Assembly (NCBI GenBank): GCA_024277675.1
Contig: JAJRUS010000018.1
Location: forward strand, 1 to 50,802
Direction: 5' to 3'
Length of the DNA stretch: 50,802 nt
Source: a bacterium
Lineage (GTDB): Bacteria; SZUA-182; SZUA-191; JAJRXT01
Positions 21,231-32,924 of this stretch are shown here, piece after piece. The position numbers and the translations under genes were made by a program. Every line of letters begins with the position of its first letter. The first letter of the stretch is position 1. Below the pieces are notes generated by a model. That model was not told the origin of the DNA. It ran no database searches and was given only the letters and a program-made list of their open reading frames with translations.

Positions 21231-22238
21231 TTAAAGTAAGCTATATACGCTAACCTTGTGAGCCAACTCCTCCACTACAAATAAGCGTTGGTTTTGGTCA
21301 ATATAAATTCTTATCGGAGTTTTGAATTTAGTTTCCTCACCTTTTCGTTTTCCGACTACGCTTACATAAGAACCATCGGGTTTAAACAGTTGGATAACTC
21401 CCATATAGCTATCAGTAACATAAATATTGTCATCCGCATCAACCGCTATGCCTTTCGGCCGGAAAAAAGTCCCCTCCCTAATACCCCAGGCGCCGATTTT
21501 CCTGATAAATTTCCCTTTTAGATCAAGCATTTGCACCCGCGTATTTAGTACATCCACTACATATATATTCTCCTGTGCCATATCAGCCGCTAAACTAAAC
21601 GGATAACGAAAGCTGCCTCCCTCATCTTCAAAACCACGGGCGCCAAATTTATAAAGTAATTTAAGGGTATCTTTATCATAGACTAATACCCGATGATTAT
21701 CATTATCGGTAATGAAGATGGTTTCCGGTTCATCATATGGACTGACCACCAAAACTTCAACCGGGTCGGGAGCTTTCTCGACTCCATCGCCAGGCAACTT
21801 TACCATATTGAGATAATGGCCTTCGGCATTAAAAACCTGGAGGCGGTGGTTACGGCTATCAGCCACATATACCTTGCCCTGGCGATCTAAATCTAATCCC
21901 AGCGGCATATTTAACTCGCCCTTTCCCGATCCATATTTGCCAAACTTAAATAAAAACCTGCCTTTACCGTCAAATACCTGAATCCGGGCATTTACCCCAT
22001 CCAACACATAAATGTTGCCATCATTACTTACTGCCAAATCAGTCGGCTGATTAAAAGGTGAACCAGGGCCGCCTTTAATTTCAAATAGATACTTAACCAC
22101 TTTCACTGCAAAGGCTTCACTGATCCTGGCTCCAGGGCAGACCAGAATCCATAAGCAAGACAAGCCCAGAATTAAAATCGACAGCCGTTTTGGCAGCTTT
22201 TTATTTTTCAGCCCGTTCTTCAACAATTGGCGCCTCAT
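21231..22238 (-). CDS. NHL-repeat beta-propeller protein (ORF open from 22304; start likely MRRQLLK at 22238)
   Basis: Repeated units GSPFNQPTDLAVSNDGNIYVLDGVNARIQVFD, LGLDLDRQGKVYVADSRNHRLQVFN, KGIAVDADDNIYVTDSYMGVIQLF. Confidence 0.9.
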   Translation of the reverse strand: MRRQLLKNGLKNKKLPKRLSILILGLSCLWILVCPGARISEAFAVKVVKYLFEIKGGPGSPFNQPTDLAVSNDGNIYVLDGVNARIQVFDGKGRFLFKFGKYGSGKGELNMPLGLDLDRQGKVYVADSRNHRLQVFNAEGHYLNMVKLPGDGVEKAPDPVEVLVVSPYDEPETIFITDNDNHRVLVYDKDTLKLLYKFGARGFEDEGGSFRYPFSLAADMAQENIYVVDVLNTRVQMLDLKGKFIRKIGAWGIREGTFFRPKGIAVDADDNIYVTDSYMGVIQLFKPDGSYVSVVGKRKGEETKFKTPIRIYIDQNQRLFVVEELAHKVSVYSLL

Positions 22239-23064
22239 ATTGTCTTCTTTGTTTGAATATATCAGGTATATAGAACTTCTGGTATTTTTCCACCATTCCC
22301 ACAATATTCAGACCGGTAAGGTCCTTCACCCGTTCATCGTCAAACCCCAATTTATGAAAAGGGATCACGCCGTCAACCGTATGGCATTCCCCACACTCAC
22401 GGCCCTTGGTTTCAATACTGGCGTGTATTGAGGTTTTAAGTTTTGCTTGTTCTTGCGGGGTAAACGTATGATCACGATTAATCAACATCTTCTGTACCCA
22501 GGGATTGGCCTGCCTCATGTTGATCATATAAAACTTCCCTTCCTTCTTCAGATAGGGCGTGATCTTAAACAGGGTGGCCTTACTTTCCATCAGCACCACT
22601 CCGCTAACCGTATCATATTTAGTGCCGTAATGCCGCTGACTGGCCTGAATGTCAGTGGTTCCATCGTACCAACGATAACCGTATTTATCTTTCTCTTTGG
22701 GATCATATTTAAAATGACAGGTCTCACAAGCCAGGAATATAGTATGCATATTGAGGATTGACCTGGTTTTCTTGGCATTTTGGTGGGGATAACTACCATG
22801 GCAGATAAAACAAAGCGCCGGGTTGGGGTTCTCCGGCATCTCTTCTTTTATATAATTATGGAAATGGCGCCGGGTGAGATAGTCCCATGTCTTCTCCAAT
22901 TCGGCGGCCAGCCCGGCATCCTTAGTTCTGGTTATCCCACTGATCGCTTCCCGTTCCTGGGCAAAGACAGGAGTTATTAAATCCCCATCGGCCGACCAGC
23001 TAATCCCCAGAACACCAACCATAAACAATGTTATAAATAAATAATAACCGCCTTTCCTTTTCAT
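22201..23064 (-). CDS. Exported triheme c-type cytochrome
   Basis: Signal peptide; CFICH, CETCH, CGECH. Confidence 0.85.
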   Translation of the reverse strand: MKRKGGYYLFITLFMVGVLGISWSADGDLITPVFAQEREAISGITRTKDAGLAAELEKTWDYLTRRHFHNYIKEEMPENPNPALCFICHGSYPHQNAKKTRSILNMHTIFLACETCHFKYDPKEKDKYGYRWYDGTTDIQASQRHYGTKYDTVSGVVLMESKATLFKITPYLKKEGKFYMINMRQANPWVQKMLINRDHTFTPQEQAKLKTSIHASIETKGRECGECHTVDGVIPFHKLGFDDERVKDLTGLNIVGMVEKYQKFYIPDIFKQRRQYEAPIVEERAEK

Positions 23065-23156
23065 CTAATCAAGCCTCCTTAAGGAAATTTAAGTGTTCAG
23101 GCACAATGTACATCTTGATATAATACCCCCACCCCAATAGCGTAGGGCTTACATCC

Positions 23157-23381
23157 TTAATGTAACACATAGCTTATGCGCACTATATTAGCAATAATGA
23201 CCTTAGCCGTCATATATATCAACCAAAAGGTGAATAGCAATTCCAGCACGCAAATAAGCTTCTGGAACGGGTTCAAGCCGTGGGGATGAGGCATGTGAAA
23301 TTCATTCTTTTTAACCTCTCTAATCTTTTATTCACCAAATCCTGTTTCGATATGACTTGGAAATTGGTTTGTCTCGGCCAT
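23157..23381 (-). CDS. Small single-TM protein of the cytochrome locus with in-frame TAA at 23328-23330
   Basis: Not in ORF track. RBS GGAGGtgtatt before ATG; MAETNQFPSHIETGFGE*KIREVKKNEFHMPHPHGLNPFQKLICVLELLFTFWLIYMTAKVIIANIVRISYVLH*. Confidence 0.6.
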
Positions 23382-23655
23382 AATACACCTCCATCTGATT
23401 ATACTGAAATTATGCTGTGGTTAATCCGCTATATAACTAAAACTAAATCTCAAATAAGCGCCCTTCGACCACTAATCTTACAGAATCCAGATCAAGCACT
23501 AAGCCGCCCATCATTCACCAGGCCGCCCCTCATTCCCGTTTGACACCACCCTTACTGTGCTTACCAACCCGGAGTTTTATAGTCACCGACTTTACGGGCA
23601 CACCAACAACCCTCAACCGTCTCCTGATGCCGGACAAACAGGGGCTAAGTTTATG

Positions 23656-23793
23656 TCATATTTTGCCCAGTACCAGATAAACGATAAATATGACCGTCAT
23701 GAAGGCAAACATGATTAACCCTACCTCAATCATGGTTTGCATTGCATAATGCACTTCATGTGAAAGGTGTACGAATTCCGCAGCTGCTTCCAT
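23656..23793 (-). CDS. Small single-TM protein (45 aa) of the cytochrome locus
   Basis: Not in ORF track. RBS GGAGataaaccct before ATG; MEAAAEFVHLSHEVHYAMQTMIEVGLIMFAFMTVIFIVYLVLGKI*. Confidence 0.7.
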   Translation of the reverse strand: MEAAAEFVHLSHEVHYAMQTMIEVGLIMFAFMTVIFIVYLVLGKI

Positions 23794-23876
23794 AGGGTTT
23801 ATCTCCATATAAAATTAATTAAAACAACGCAAATTAAAGCTTAGTTAATATGCATCAGCTAAAACTGAATCAAATG

Positions 23877-24671
23877 CTATTCTTCCTCCGGTTGAACGAT
23901 GGAGGGACCATGCTCCCCTTCTTCGGTCATGATGCGGCGATACTCAGCGGGATACTCATGTATCATGTGTGATTCTGAAATTGTCCCGGTAATCACCATG
24001 CCGTCAAAGGGAAACTTTTCCGGGCTGAAAATCGCATTATAGAAATGCCATACCATTATAACGGTAAAAGCCAGGAATGCTTCGTCACTATGGACAACCA
24101 GGGCTACGTTAATGGCTACCGGGGGAACTCCCACATTCGCAAACAGGCTGGGAAACCATAGAAATGGACCGGTGAGGATGAATACCGGAATGCCCCAGAA
24201 CACCGCCAGATAATCAAACTTCTCTTTCCAGCTAAATTTATCGGTATCCGGCGGCTTATCTGACAGAAAAAAGAAATACTTGAGCGCATCTACAATATCT
24301 TTGCCGTCTTTGGCCCGGGGAAATACGGGCAAGTTATATACAACCTTAATTATTTTGGTCAAAGCGTCATTAAGGTTCTCAGCGGGTTGCTCTTTAAGTA
24401 CTACCAAACATTTCTGTATAGTAGTAATTATAATATACACTAGTACCCAGGCAAACAATCCCCCCATAAATAAGCCGGATATGCGGTGAATTCTGCCAGC
24501 CATATATACGCCGCCAAACAATTTAATCAAGGGATAACTCCAGGCCACTCCTGAGAATTTCAGCGGAAAACCGGTAAGTACCTGGATCGAAAAGGTAATC
24601 ATAATTACAACATGCTGAATACGTTGATGCAACGTAATCCTATAGAATGTCCTCTCCTGCGCTTCGGCCAT
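23877..24671 (-). CDS. Cytochrome b561 / formate dehydrogenase gamma-like membrane cytochrome b
   Basis: Multiple TM helices with His residues (RITLHQRIQHVVIMITFSIQVLTGFPLKF, GRIHRISGLFMGG, HSDEAFLAFTVIMVWHFYNAIF). Confidence 0.85.
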   Translation of the reverse strand: MAEAQERTFYRITLHQRIQHVVIMITFSIQVLTGFPLKFSGVAWSYPLIKLFGGVYMAGRIHRISGLFMGGLFAWVLVYIIITTIQKCLVVLKEQPAENLNDALTKIIKVVYNLPVFPRAKDGKDIVDALKYFFFLSDKPPDTDKFSWKEKFDYLAVFWGIPVFILTGPFLWFPSLFANVGVPPVAINVALVVHSDEAFLAFTVIMVWHFYNAIFSPEKFPFDGMVITGTISESHMIHEYPAEYRRIMTEEGEHGPSIVQPEEE

Positions 24672-24729
24672 TTCCCTACCTCCTTACAGTTTTTATTACG
24701 ACAATAATGTTAATTTAATAAATCATTGT

Positions 24730-25860
24730 TTAGAAAAGCCGCCTCATCAGCTCCAGGAACATCCATATGAATAAGAGCAGAAAGACGCCCCAGGTCATGA
24801 AGAAAAAGCCCTGTCCCACCCAAAACTCTATCGGATGATCGGGGCTTTCAAAATCTGTGTGCATATCGAGATTCGCCAGCTCAGGACCGGCAGCGGGACC
24901 TGAAGCATTAGTTCCATCATGACAACCTTCCTGAGCGCAAATTTTACCTTTATTGTCGGGATTAATAGCTGACTCAGGATCACTTTCCCGCAATATCAGA
25001 TGTACATTGTGCGGACTATATGGTTCATAATAAGTATGGCAATCTATACAATCAGCGGTATCAGTCCTACCCAGGGCCAAGGCTTTATAATGGTAGGTCA
25101 TCTTATACGTCTCTACTGCCTTCAATGACTTTTCCGGCAGGCCCAATTTACGCATCAAGGTTTTATTTTCATGGCAACTGCTACACAACGCCACCACCTT
25201 CAGGCGACCCCTGAAAGTTCTTTTCATCAAGCGGTGCTCCACATGCATATAGAAAGTATTAGCCCATTCCTCGTTGGTGTGACAAGCATTGCAGCGTGCA
25301 AGAATTCTCGCTATAGGCTTTTCTCTTGCTACATCGACCCCTTTACCATAAGTTCTGGTATATAGCGGGTTCTGGTGGCAATATTTACAGACCGGCTTTC
25401 CGGGCGCCGGATTTTGCAAATCGGTACCATGTACACTTCTTCTATAATTGGTATATACCGGACGGTGAGAGAAATCAATGCCGGTGGAAGGCTCTTTCTT
25501 ATGGCACTGCGTACCACAGTCAACTTTTTTAACCTGAATTTTATGCGGAATTTCAGTTATATTGACATGACAACCGCGACAGGGAACCCTGCCGTGTACC
25601 GATAAAGCGAATAAATCTTCATTTACATTGAATATTCTTAAATTACCCTTTAAATCAATCCTGGCTATACCACGGTGCTTGTGGCACATAAGGCAGTTCT
25701 CTTCATCCGCCCCCCAGGCAGAATTAACCGACAGATATGGAGAAACAAAAAAGCCCGCCAATAAAAAAATTATAATAACGAGAAAACCGTTGCGATAACA
25801 ACTCACCCCTCTTTTACCCTTAGACATATCCGCCTTCCTCCTTGAATTTAAAATCCGCAT
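24730..25860 (-). CDS. C-terminally membrane-anchored octaheme cytochrome with CX3CH and CX4CH sites
   Basis: CLMCH, CRGCH, CGTQCH, CKYCH, CNACH, CSSCH, CIDCH, CAQEGCH; C-terminal TM FFFMTWGVFLLLFIWMFLEL. Confidence 0.88.
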   Translation of the reverse strand: MRILNSRRKADMSKGKRGVSCYRNGFLVIIIFLLAGFFVSPYLSVNSAWGADEENCLMCHKHRGIARIDLKGNLRIFNVNEDLFALSVHGRVPCRGCHVNITEIPHKIQVKKVDCGTQCHKKEPSTGIDFSHRPVYTNYRRSVHGTDLQNPAPGKPVCKYCHQNPLYTRTYGKGVDVAREKPIARILARCNACHTNEEWANTFYMHVEHRLMKRTFRGRLKVVALCSSCHENKTLMRKLGLPEKSLKAVETYKMTYHYKALALGRTDTADCIDCHTYYEPYSPHNVHLILRESDPESAINPDNKGKICAQEGCHDGTNASGPAAGPELANLDMHTDFESPDHPIEFWVGQGFFFMTWGVFLLLFIWMFLELMRRLF

Positions 25861-26563
25861 ATTAATATAACCCAGACAGGGAAAACCTTATAACTATGCG
25901 AGGAAAATTAATGTCTTTCAGCTCAAATACATCTCAGCCTTAGTTAGAAATGACCACCGCACATAACTTACCGATTAACCACTTATCATATTAAGCTTAT
26001 CGTTAAACTCATTAAAGTTGCCCTGTTCTGTTTTTTGTCTTACTTTCGATGCTACAGCCATCCGACGAACTGAACACACAACTCGCATTAAACTACGCTA
26101 AATTTTTCGCTTAGATAAAATCACATTCCAATTATATTTATAAAACGGTATTTGATTTTTTTGGTTTAGGATGCAACTTGGTAGCTATTTTATTTTATAT
26201 GTTAATGTAAGTCAAGAAAAATTTTAAAAAAACATCCCCCTATTTCATTAATATAAATTATATTTAGACGATTAATACCGTTAGCTAAAATTACCCTGAC
26301 CACATTACCCCTAATTTATCCCTTTTGTTATAGTTAGATAAGCAGATTTAAATACTCTCGCAACTACTCCATACCCCTAAAAAATCAAAAAAAAAATAAC
26401 AAACACCCGGCATTATTTAAATAAGCTCTGGCATATCGGACAACTACCAGTCCGCTCTAATTCCGGCAAAAATCGCTGTAATATATCTCTGGAATGTTAA
26501 AAGATACAATGAGTTCAAAGATGAATCAATTTTTTTAGAAGAAAATCAGCCCCTACTTACTAC

Positions 26564-26609
26564 CTGTCAATTTGACAGACTCATGCTATTTGATTCTGTC
26601 AAATTGACA
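26564..26609. promoter_or_regulatory. Paired palindromic operator TGTCAATTTGACA / TGTCAAATTGACA
   Basis: Two 13-bp palindromes, centres 32 bp apart (26571 and 26603), together forming a larger perfect inverted repeat. Confidence 0.7.
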
Positions 26610-26667
26610 ATAACGCCTTTCATTAACATTGAAAATCTGCGTTTTTATACCGTCGGCAAATTGAGGA

Positions 26668-26817
26668 CTATTCTTTGTCGGATTTTTTAAAAAGCCTCAC
26701 AATCGGGCGGAAAATCGCAAACATCAGCGGGGCCATCCAGGCGAGAAAGAGTATCACAATCACCACGCCAAAAAAACCTATGAAACCCCACACTGAGTAG
26801 ACTACTAATTTACCCAT
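26668..26817 (-). CDS. Small membrane protein (49 aa) upstream of the cytochrome locus
   Basis: Not in ORF track. RBS aaGGAGGaagttca before ATG; MGKLVVYSVWGFIGFFGVVIVILFLAWMAPLMFAIFRPIVRLFKKSDKE*. Confidence 0.7.
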   Translation of the reverse strand: MGKLVVYSVWGFIGFFGVVIVILFLAWMAPLMFAIFRPIVRLFKKSDKE

Positions 26818-27157
26818 TGAACTTCCTCCTTATGAGATATTAACCTATCAGAAACTATTAAAAATTACTTGCCCTTACCAGTCCATCCCGCTTAATCTTG
26901 TTGCTGCTGGTTTAATTCCAAGTTAGCTTGTAATTACATTTAAATATTAATTCATCTCAATGTACTGTTTCATAATATCAGAAAAAAGCTTTTTTGGGGA
27001 AAAATATTTACTTTTGTGCTACAAAATTAATTTTGTATTATATTTTTTAAGTTTAAGGTTCAAAGTTGGCCGTGGCTTGCCTGAAACAAAGCCCGATTAC
27101 TCGGACGTATAGAGAATAAAAGATATCCTCTTATATACCTATTTTTAACAATCATGG

Positions 27158-27187
27158 TTGACAAAAAGGTTGGATATAGGGTAAAGT
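27158..27187 (+). promoter_or_regulatory. Sigma70-type promoter upstream of metK
   Basis: TTGACA - 18 nt - TAAAGT. Confidence 0.5.
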
Positions 27188-27230
27188 AAGCCGAATTTTT
27201 CTCATACATATAACCTTGGAGGAATAATTA

Positions 27231-29686
<2,456 letters not shown>

Positions 29687-29716
29687 GCTTAGGCATAATT
29701 CAGTTAAGCTGTTTCT

Positions 29717-29753
29717 AAAGAGAGCACAGGTTTTTTCTTGTGCTCTCTTTGTT
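29717..29753 (+). terminator. Rho-independent terminator after ahcY
   Basis: AAAGAGAGCACA-N10-TGTGCTCTCTTT, perfect 12-bp stem. Confidence 0.75.
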
Positions 29754-29848
29754 TAATGGCAATAATTGATTGACTTTTGTGCTGTGTATAGGGAATTATA
29801 TAATCTATTCTGTCGTAACAATAAAGTCCCCCGCTTTCACCCGTTAGG

Positions 29849-30820
29849 GTGGCAGGAGATGAAGCCAGCAGTAGCGCTTTCACATCATTAATCCGGTCTA
29901 TGGCCGGTTTATCCTTCTATTTTGGTTTTCAGCAGAGTATAATGAAAACCGTGGTGAACAATATGGCAGCGCAAACAACACCCCAGGCAATACCGGTAGC
30001 TGATATTTTAATCGGCGGGGGATCTCCGCTGGTGTTTATTATTGGGCCATGCGTAATTGAAGATGAGGCCCTGACCTTAGACATTGCCCGCCACTTACAG
30101 GAAGTAGCCGCCAGGTGCCGGATTCCACTTATTTTTAAAGCCTCTTTTGATAAGGCTAATCGCAGCTCGGGCGATTCTTTTCGCGGCCCCGGTATGGCAA
30201 GCGGGCTGGATATTCTAAGGCGGGTGAAGCTTGAGACCGGGCTGCCCCTGATCACCGATGTGCATCAGGCAGACCAGGTCGCCCCTGCTTCCGATGTGGT
30301 GGATATTATCCAACTCCCGGCGCTACTCTCCCGCCAGACCGATTTGCTTACCACAGTTGCTAAAACCGGCAAGCCGATACACCTCAAAAAGGGTCAGTTT
30401 ATGGCCCCCTGGGATATGCAAAATGCGGTGGCAAAACTCACCGCTACCGGAAACCGGCAAATTTTATTGGGAGAGCGGGGGACTTGTTTCGGATACAATA
30501 ACTTAGTGGTAGATATGCGTGCTTTGAGTATCATGCGCAGCTTGGGCTATCCGGTGGTATTCGACGCCACCCATGCGGTACAACTACCGGCTGGGGCCGG
30601 TAACGCCTCCGGCGGCCAGCGTGAGTTTGTAGCTCCACTGTCACGGGCGGCGGTAGCTATCGGCATAGACGCTATCTTCTGGGAAGTCCACCCCGAGCCG
30701 GAAAAAGCCCGTTGTGACGGCCCCAATTCGCTGCCGCTGCATCAGCTTGAAAAGTTACTCAACCAACTAAAAAAGATAGACGCCTTAATAAAACATAGTC
30801 AGAGGAGAGACGCACCATGA
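29849..30820 (+). CDS. kdsA: 3-deoxy-8-phosphooctulonate synthase; true start probably at an internal ATG near 29942
   Basis: FIIGPCVIEDE, FKASFDKANRSS, LITDVHQ, VDIIQLPALLSRQTDLL, KKGQFMAPWDM, FDATHAVQLP. Confidence 0.93.
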   Translation: MAGDEASSSAFTSLIRSMAGLSFYFGFQQSIMKTVVNNMAAQTTPQAIPVADILIGGGSPLVFIIGPCVIEDEALTLDIARHLQEVAARCRIPLIFKASFDKANRSSGDSFRGPGMASGLDILRRVKLETGLPLITDVHQADQVAPASDVVDIIQLPALLSRQTDLLTTVAKTGKPIHLKKGQFMAPWDMQNAVAKLTATGNRQILLGERGTCFGYNNLVVDMRALSIMRSLGYPVVFDATHAVQLPAGAGNASGGQREFVAPLSRAAVAIGIDAIFWEVHPEPEKARCDGPNSLPLHQLEKLLNQLKKIDALIKHSQRRDAP

Positions 30821-32262
30821 ATTATAAAACCATCAGGCAAATTGTCCTGGGCGGACTTCTGTTAAGCCTGCTTATTGTCCCCTTGGGTACTCCGGCAGAA
30901 GCCGCCGAAGATAATATGGCTCAGCTGGAACTGCTGGAAGGGGCATTTTTCAAGGTAGCCGAAGAGGTGAAACCGGCAGTAGTAAATATCAGTACGGTGT
31001 ACAAAACAAAGCATCCCGAAGTAAAAGGATTTGATAAGGATTCACAATTTAAGGGCCCCTTTAAGGATTTTTTTGATGAGGATTTTTTTAACCGCTTCTT
31101 CGACAATATTCCCCGCGGTGAAATCCCCCAGAAGAGCCTCGGTTCCGGACTGATTGTAAGTACAGACGGCTATATCCTCACTAACAACCATGTGGTTGAA
31201 GGCGCTGAAAAGATAGAGATTCGGCTTTCCGACAAAACTAAATTCCAGGGAGAAATAATCGGCAAGGACCCTAAAACCGATATTGCGGTGGTTAAGATCG
31301 ATCCCCAGGGCCACAAATTAATCGCCGCCAAATTAGGCAATTCAGACAAATCCCGGGTGGGACAATGGGCTATCGCCATCGGCAATCCATTCGGTCTGGA
31401 TCGTACGGTTACCGTAGGGGTTATCAGCGCTACCGGCCGTTCAGATATTGGCATTACCACTTATGAAAACTTCATTCAGACCGATGCCTCCATTAATAAG
31501 GGTAATAGCGGCGGCCCGCTGGTAAACATCCATGGAGAGGTCATCGGCATCAATACCGCTATTGTAGCCACCGGGCAGGGTATCGGCTTTGCGGTGCCCA
31601 TTAATATGGCACGTCATGTAATGGAACAATTAATTGCCCATGGTGAAGTAGTTCGCGGCTGGATGGGAATTGCTATTCAAAAAATCACCGAAGAGCTGGC
31701 CAAACAGTTTGGGGTAGAGCCTGGTTCGGGGGTTTTGGTGGGCCAGGTATTCAAGGGTGATCCGGCGGACAAGGCCGGAATTAAGGTAGGGGATATTATC
31801 ATCCGATTTGCTGATACCCCAATTACCGATCCCGCCCAGTTATCGCGATTAGCCGCCTCTATCCCGCCGAATAAAGCGGTGAAAGTGATAGTCATCAGGG
31901 ATAAAGCAGAAAAAACCATTACCATCACCATGGGAAAACAGAAAAAAGAAACAAAACTCACCGCAACACAAGCTGATAAATATGGTATGAAGGTTCAGGA
32001 ACTGACTCCCCAGTTAGCCAAAAAATTCGGGATAACCGAAGAAGAAGAAGGGGTGTTGGTTTCCTATATAAAACCGGGAGGCCCGGCCATGCGGGCCGGT
32101 ATCAGAACCGGAGATGTAATTGTAGAGGTGAACCGGCGGAAGGTTACTAATCTTAAGGATTATGAAGATATTATCGCATCAGTTGAGCCTGATGAATCGA
32201 TTGTGGTATTGCGTTTGAGAAATGGCAACTCGCTGTATGTCGCCATTGAATCCGATAAGTAA
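30817..32262 (+). CDS. DegP/HtrA-family periplasmic serine protease with two PDZ domains
   Basis: GSGLIVSTDGYILTNNHVVEGAEKI, TDIAVVKI, QTDASINKGNSGGPLVN, two PDZ regions. Confidence 0.95.
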   Translation: MNYKTIRQIVLGGLLLSLLIVPLGTPAEAAEDNMAQLELLEGAFFKVAEEVKPAVVNISTVYKTKHPEVKGFDKDSQFKGPFKDFFDEDFFNRFFDNIPRGEIPQKSLGSGLIVSTDGYILTNNHVVEGAEKIEIRLSDKTKFQGEIIGKDPKTDIAVVKIDPQGHKLIAAKLGNSDKSRVGQWAIAIGNPFGLDRTVTVGVISATGRSDIGITTYENFIQTDASINKGNSGGPLVNIHGEVIGINTAIVATGQGIGFAVPINMARHVMEQLIAHGEVVRGWMGIAIQKITEELAKQFGVEPGSGVLVGQVFKGDPADKAGIKVGDIIIRFADTPITDPAQLSRLAASIPPNKAVKVIVIRDKAEKTITITMGKQKKETKLTATQADKYGMKVQELTPQLAKKFGITEEEEGVLVSYIKPGGPAMRAGIRTGDVIVEVNRRKVTNLKDYEDIIASVEPDESIVVLRLRNGNSLYVAIESDK

Positions 32263-32303
32263 GTTGTGGACACAAAACATATAGTTTCCTGTACAAGCAT
32301 AAA

Positions 32304-32891
32304 ATGAGTAACAATGTCCATGAGATAGTCAGGGCTTTTATTGCAATTGAAATTCCAGCCGCCAGACAGCAGCAAATAGCTGCCGCCTGTACTCCACTTC
32401 ATGCTCTGCCGGATAGGATAACTTGGGTCAAACCACAAAATTTACATCTCAGCTTAAGATTTTTGGGAGAAATCGACATAGGGCGACTGCCGAAATTAAA
32501 GCTGGCTATATCGAAAGTAACCGGCGACTTAGCGCCATTTCCGATTGACTTTACCGATCTGGGCAGCTTCCCTGATAAAAAGCGTCCACGGGTTATCTGG
32601 TTGGGATTAAACGATTCTACGGCCCGGTTGAGTAAGCTTAAGCAAGAGCTGGATAGCGAATTAAGGGCTTGTGGCTTTGCGCCTGATAAACGAGTCTTTA
32701 AACCACATTTAACCCTGGGGAGAATCAGAAAACTGCTGGACGGTAAACGGCTTAGCTCTGCGTTACATAGCTTATCCCTGCCGGAATTAGCGCCGCTTAG
32801 AGTGGCGCATATAAGCTTAATGCGTAGCCGGCTACACCCGCAGGGGCCTATATATACTGAATTGGATAAAGCCTGTTTTGGCGGTTCGTGA
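32304..32891 (+). CDS. thpR: RNA 2',3'-cyclic phosphodiesterase (2'-5' RNA ligase family)
   Basis: NLHLSLRFLGEI and FKPHLTLGRIR (two HxS/TL motifs); upstream of recA. Confidence 0.9.
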   Translation: MSNNVHEIVRAFIAIEIPAARQQQIAAACTPLHALPDRITWVKPQNLHLSLRFLGEIDIGRLPKLKLAISKVTGDLAPFPIDFTDLGSFPDKKRPRVIWLGLNDSTARLSKLKQELDSELRACGFAPDKRVFKPHLTLGRIRKLLDGKRLSSALHSLSLPELAPLRVAHISLMRSRLHPQGPIYTELDKACFGGS

Positions 32892-32924
32892 ATTTAAGTA
32901 AATTTTATGCGAGGAGGAAGTAAA

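Noticed and set aside
23280-23543. 87 aa plus-strand ORF
   Set aside because: Overlaps the small minus-strand TM ORF with a good RBS; composition not protein-like
26173-26187. Sigma54 -24/-12 promoter for the cytochrome locus as a firm feature
   Set aside because: TAGCTACCAAGTTGC matches spacing and the -12 element but the -24 box is weak; mentioned only as supporting context
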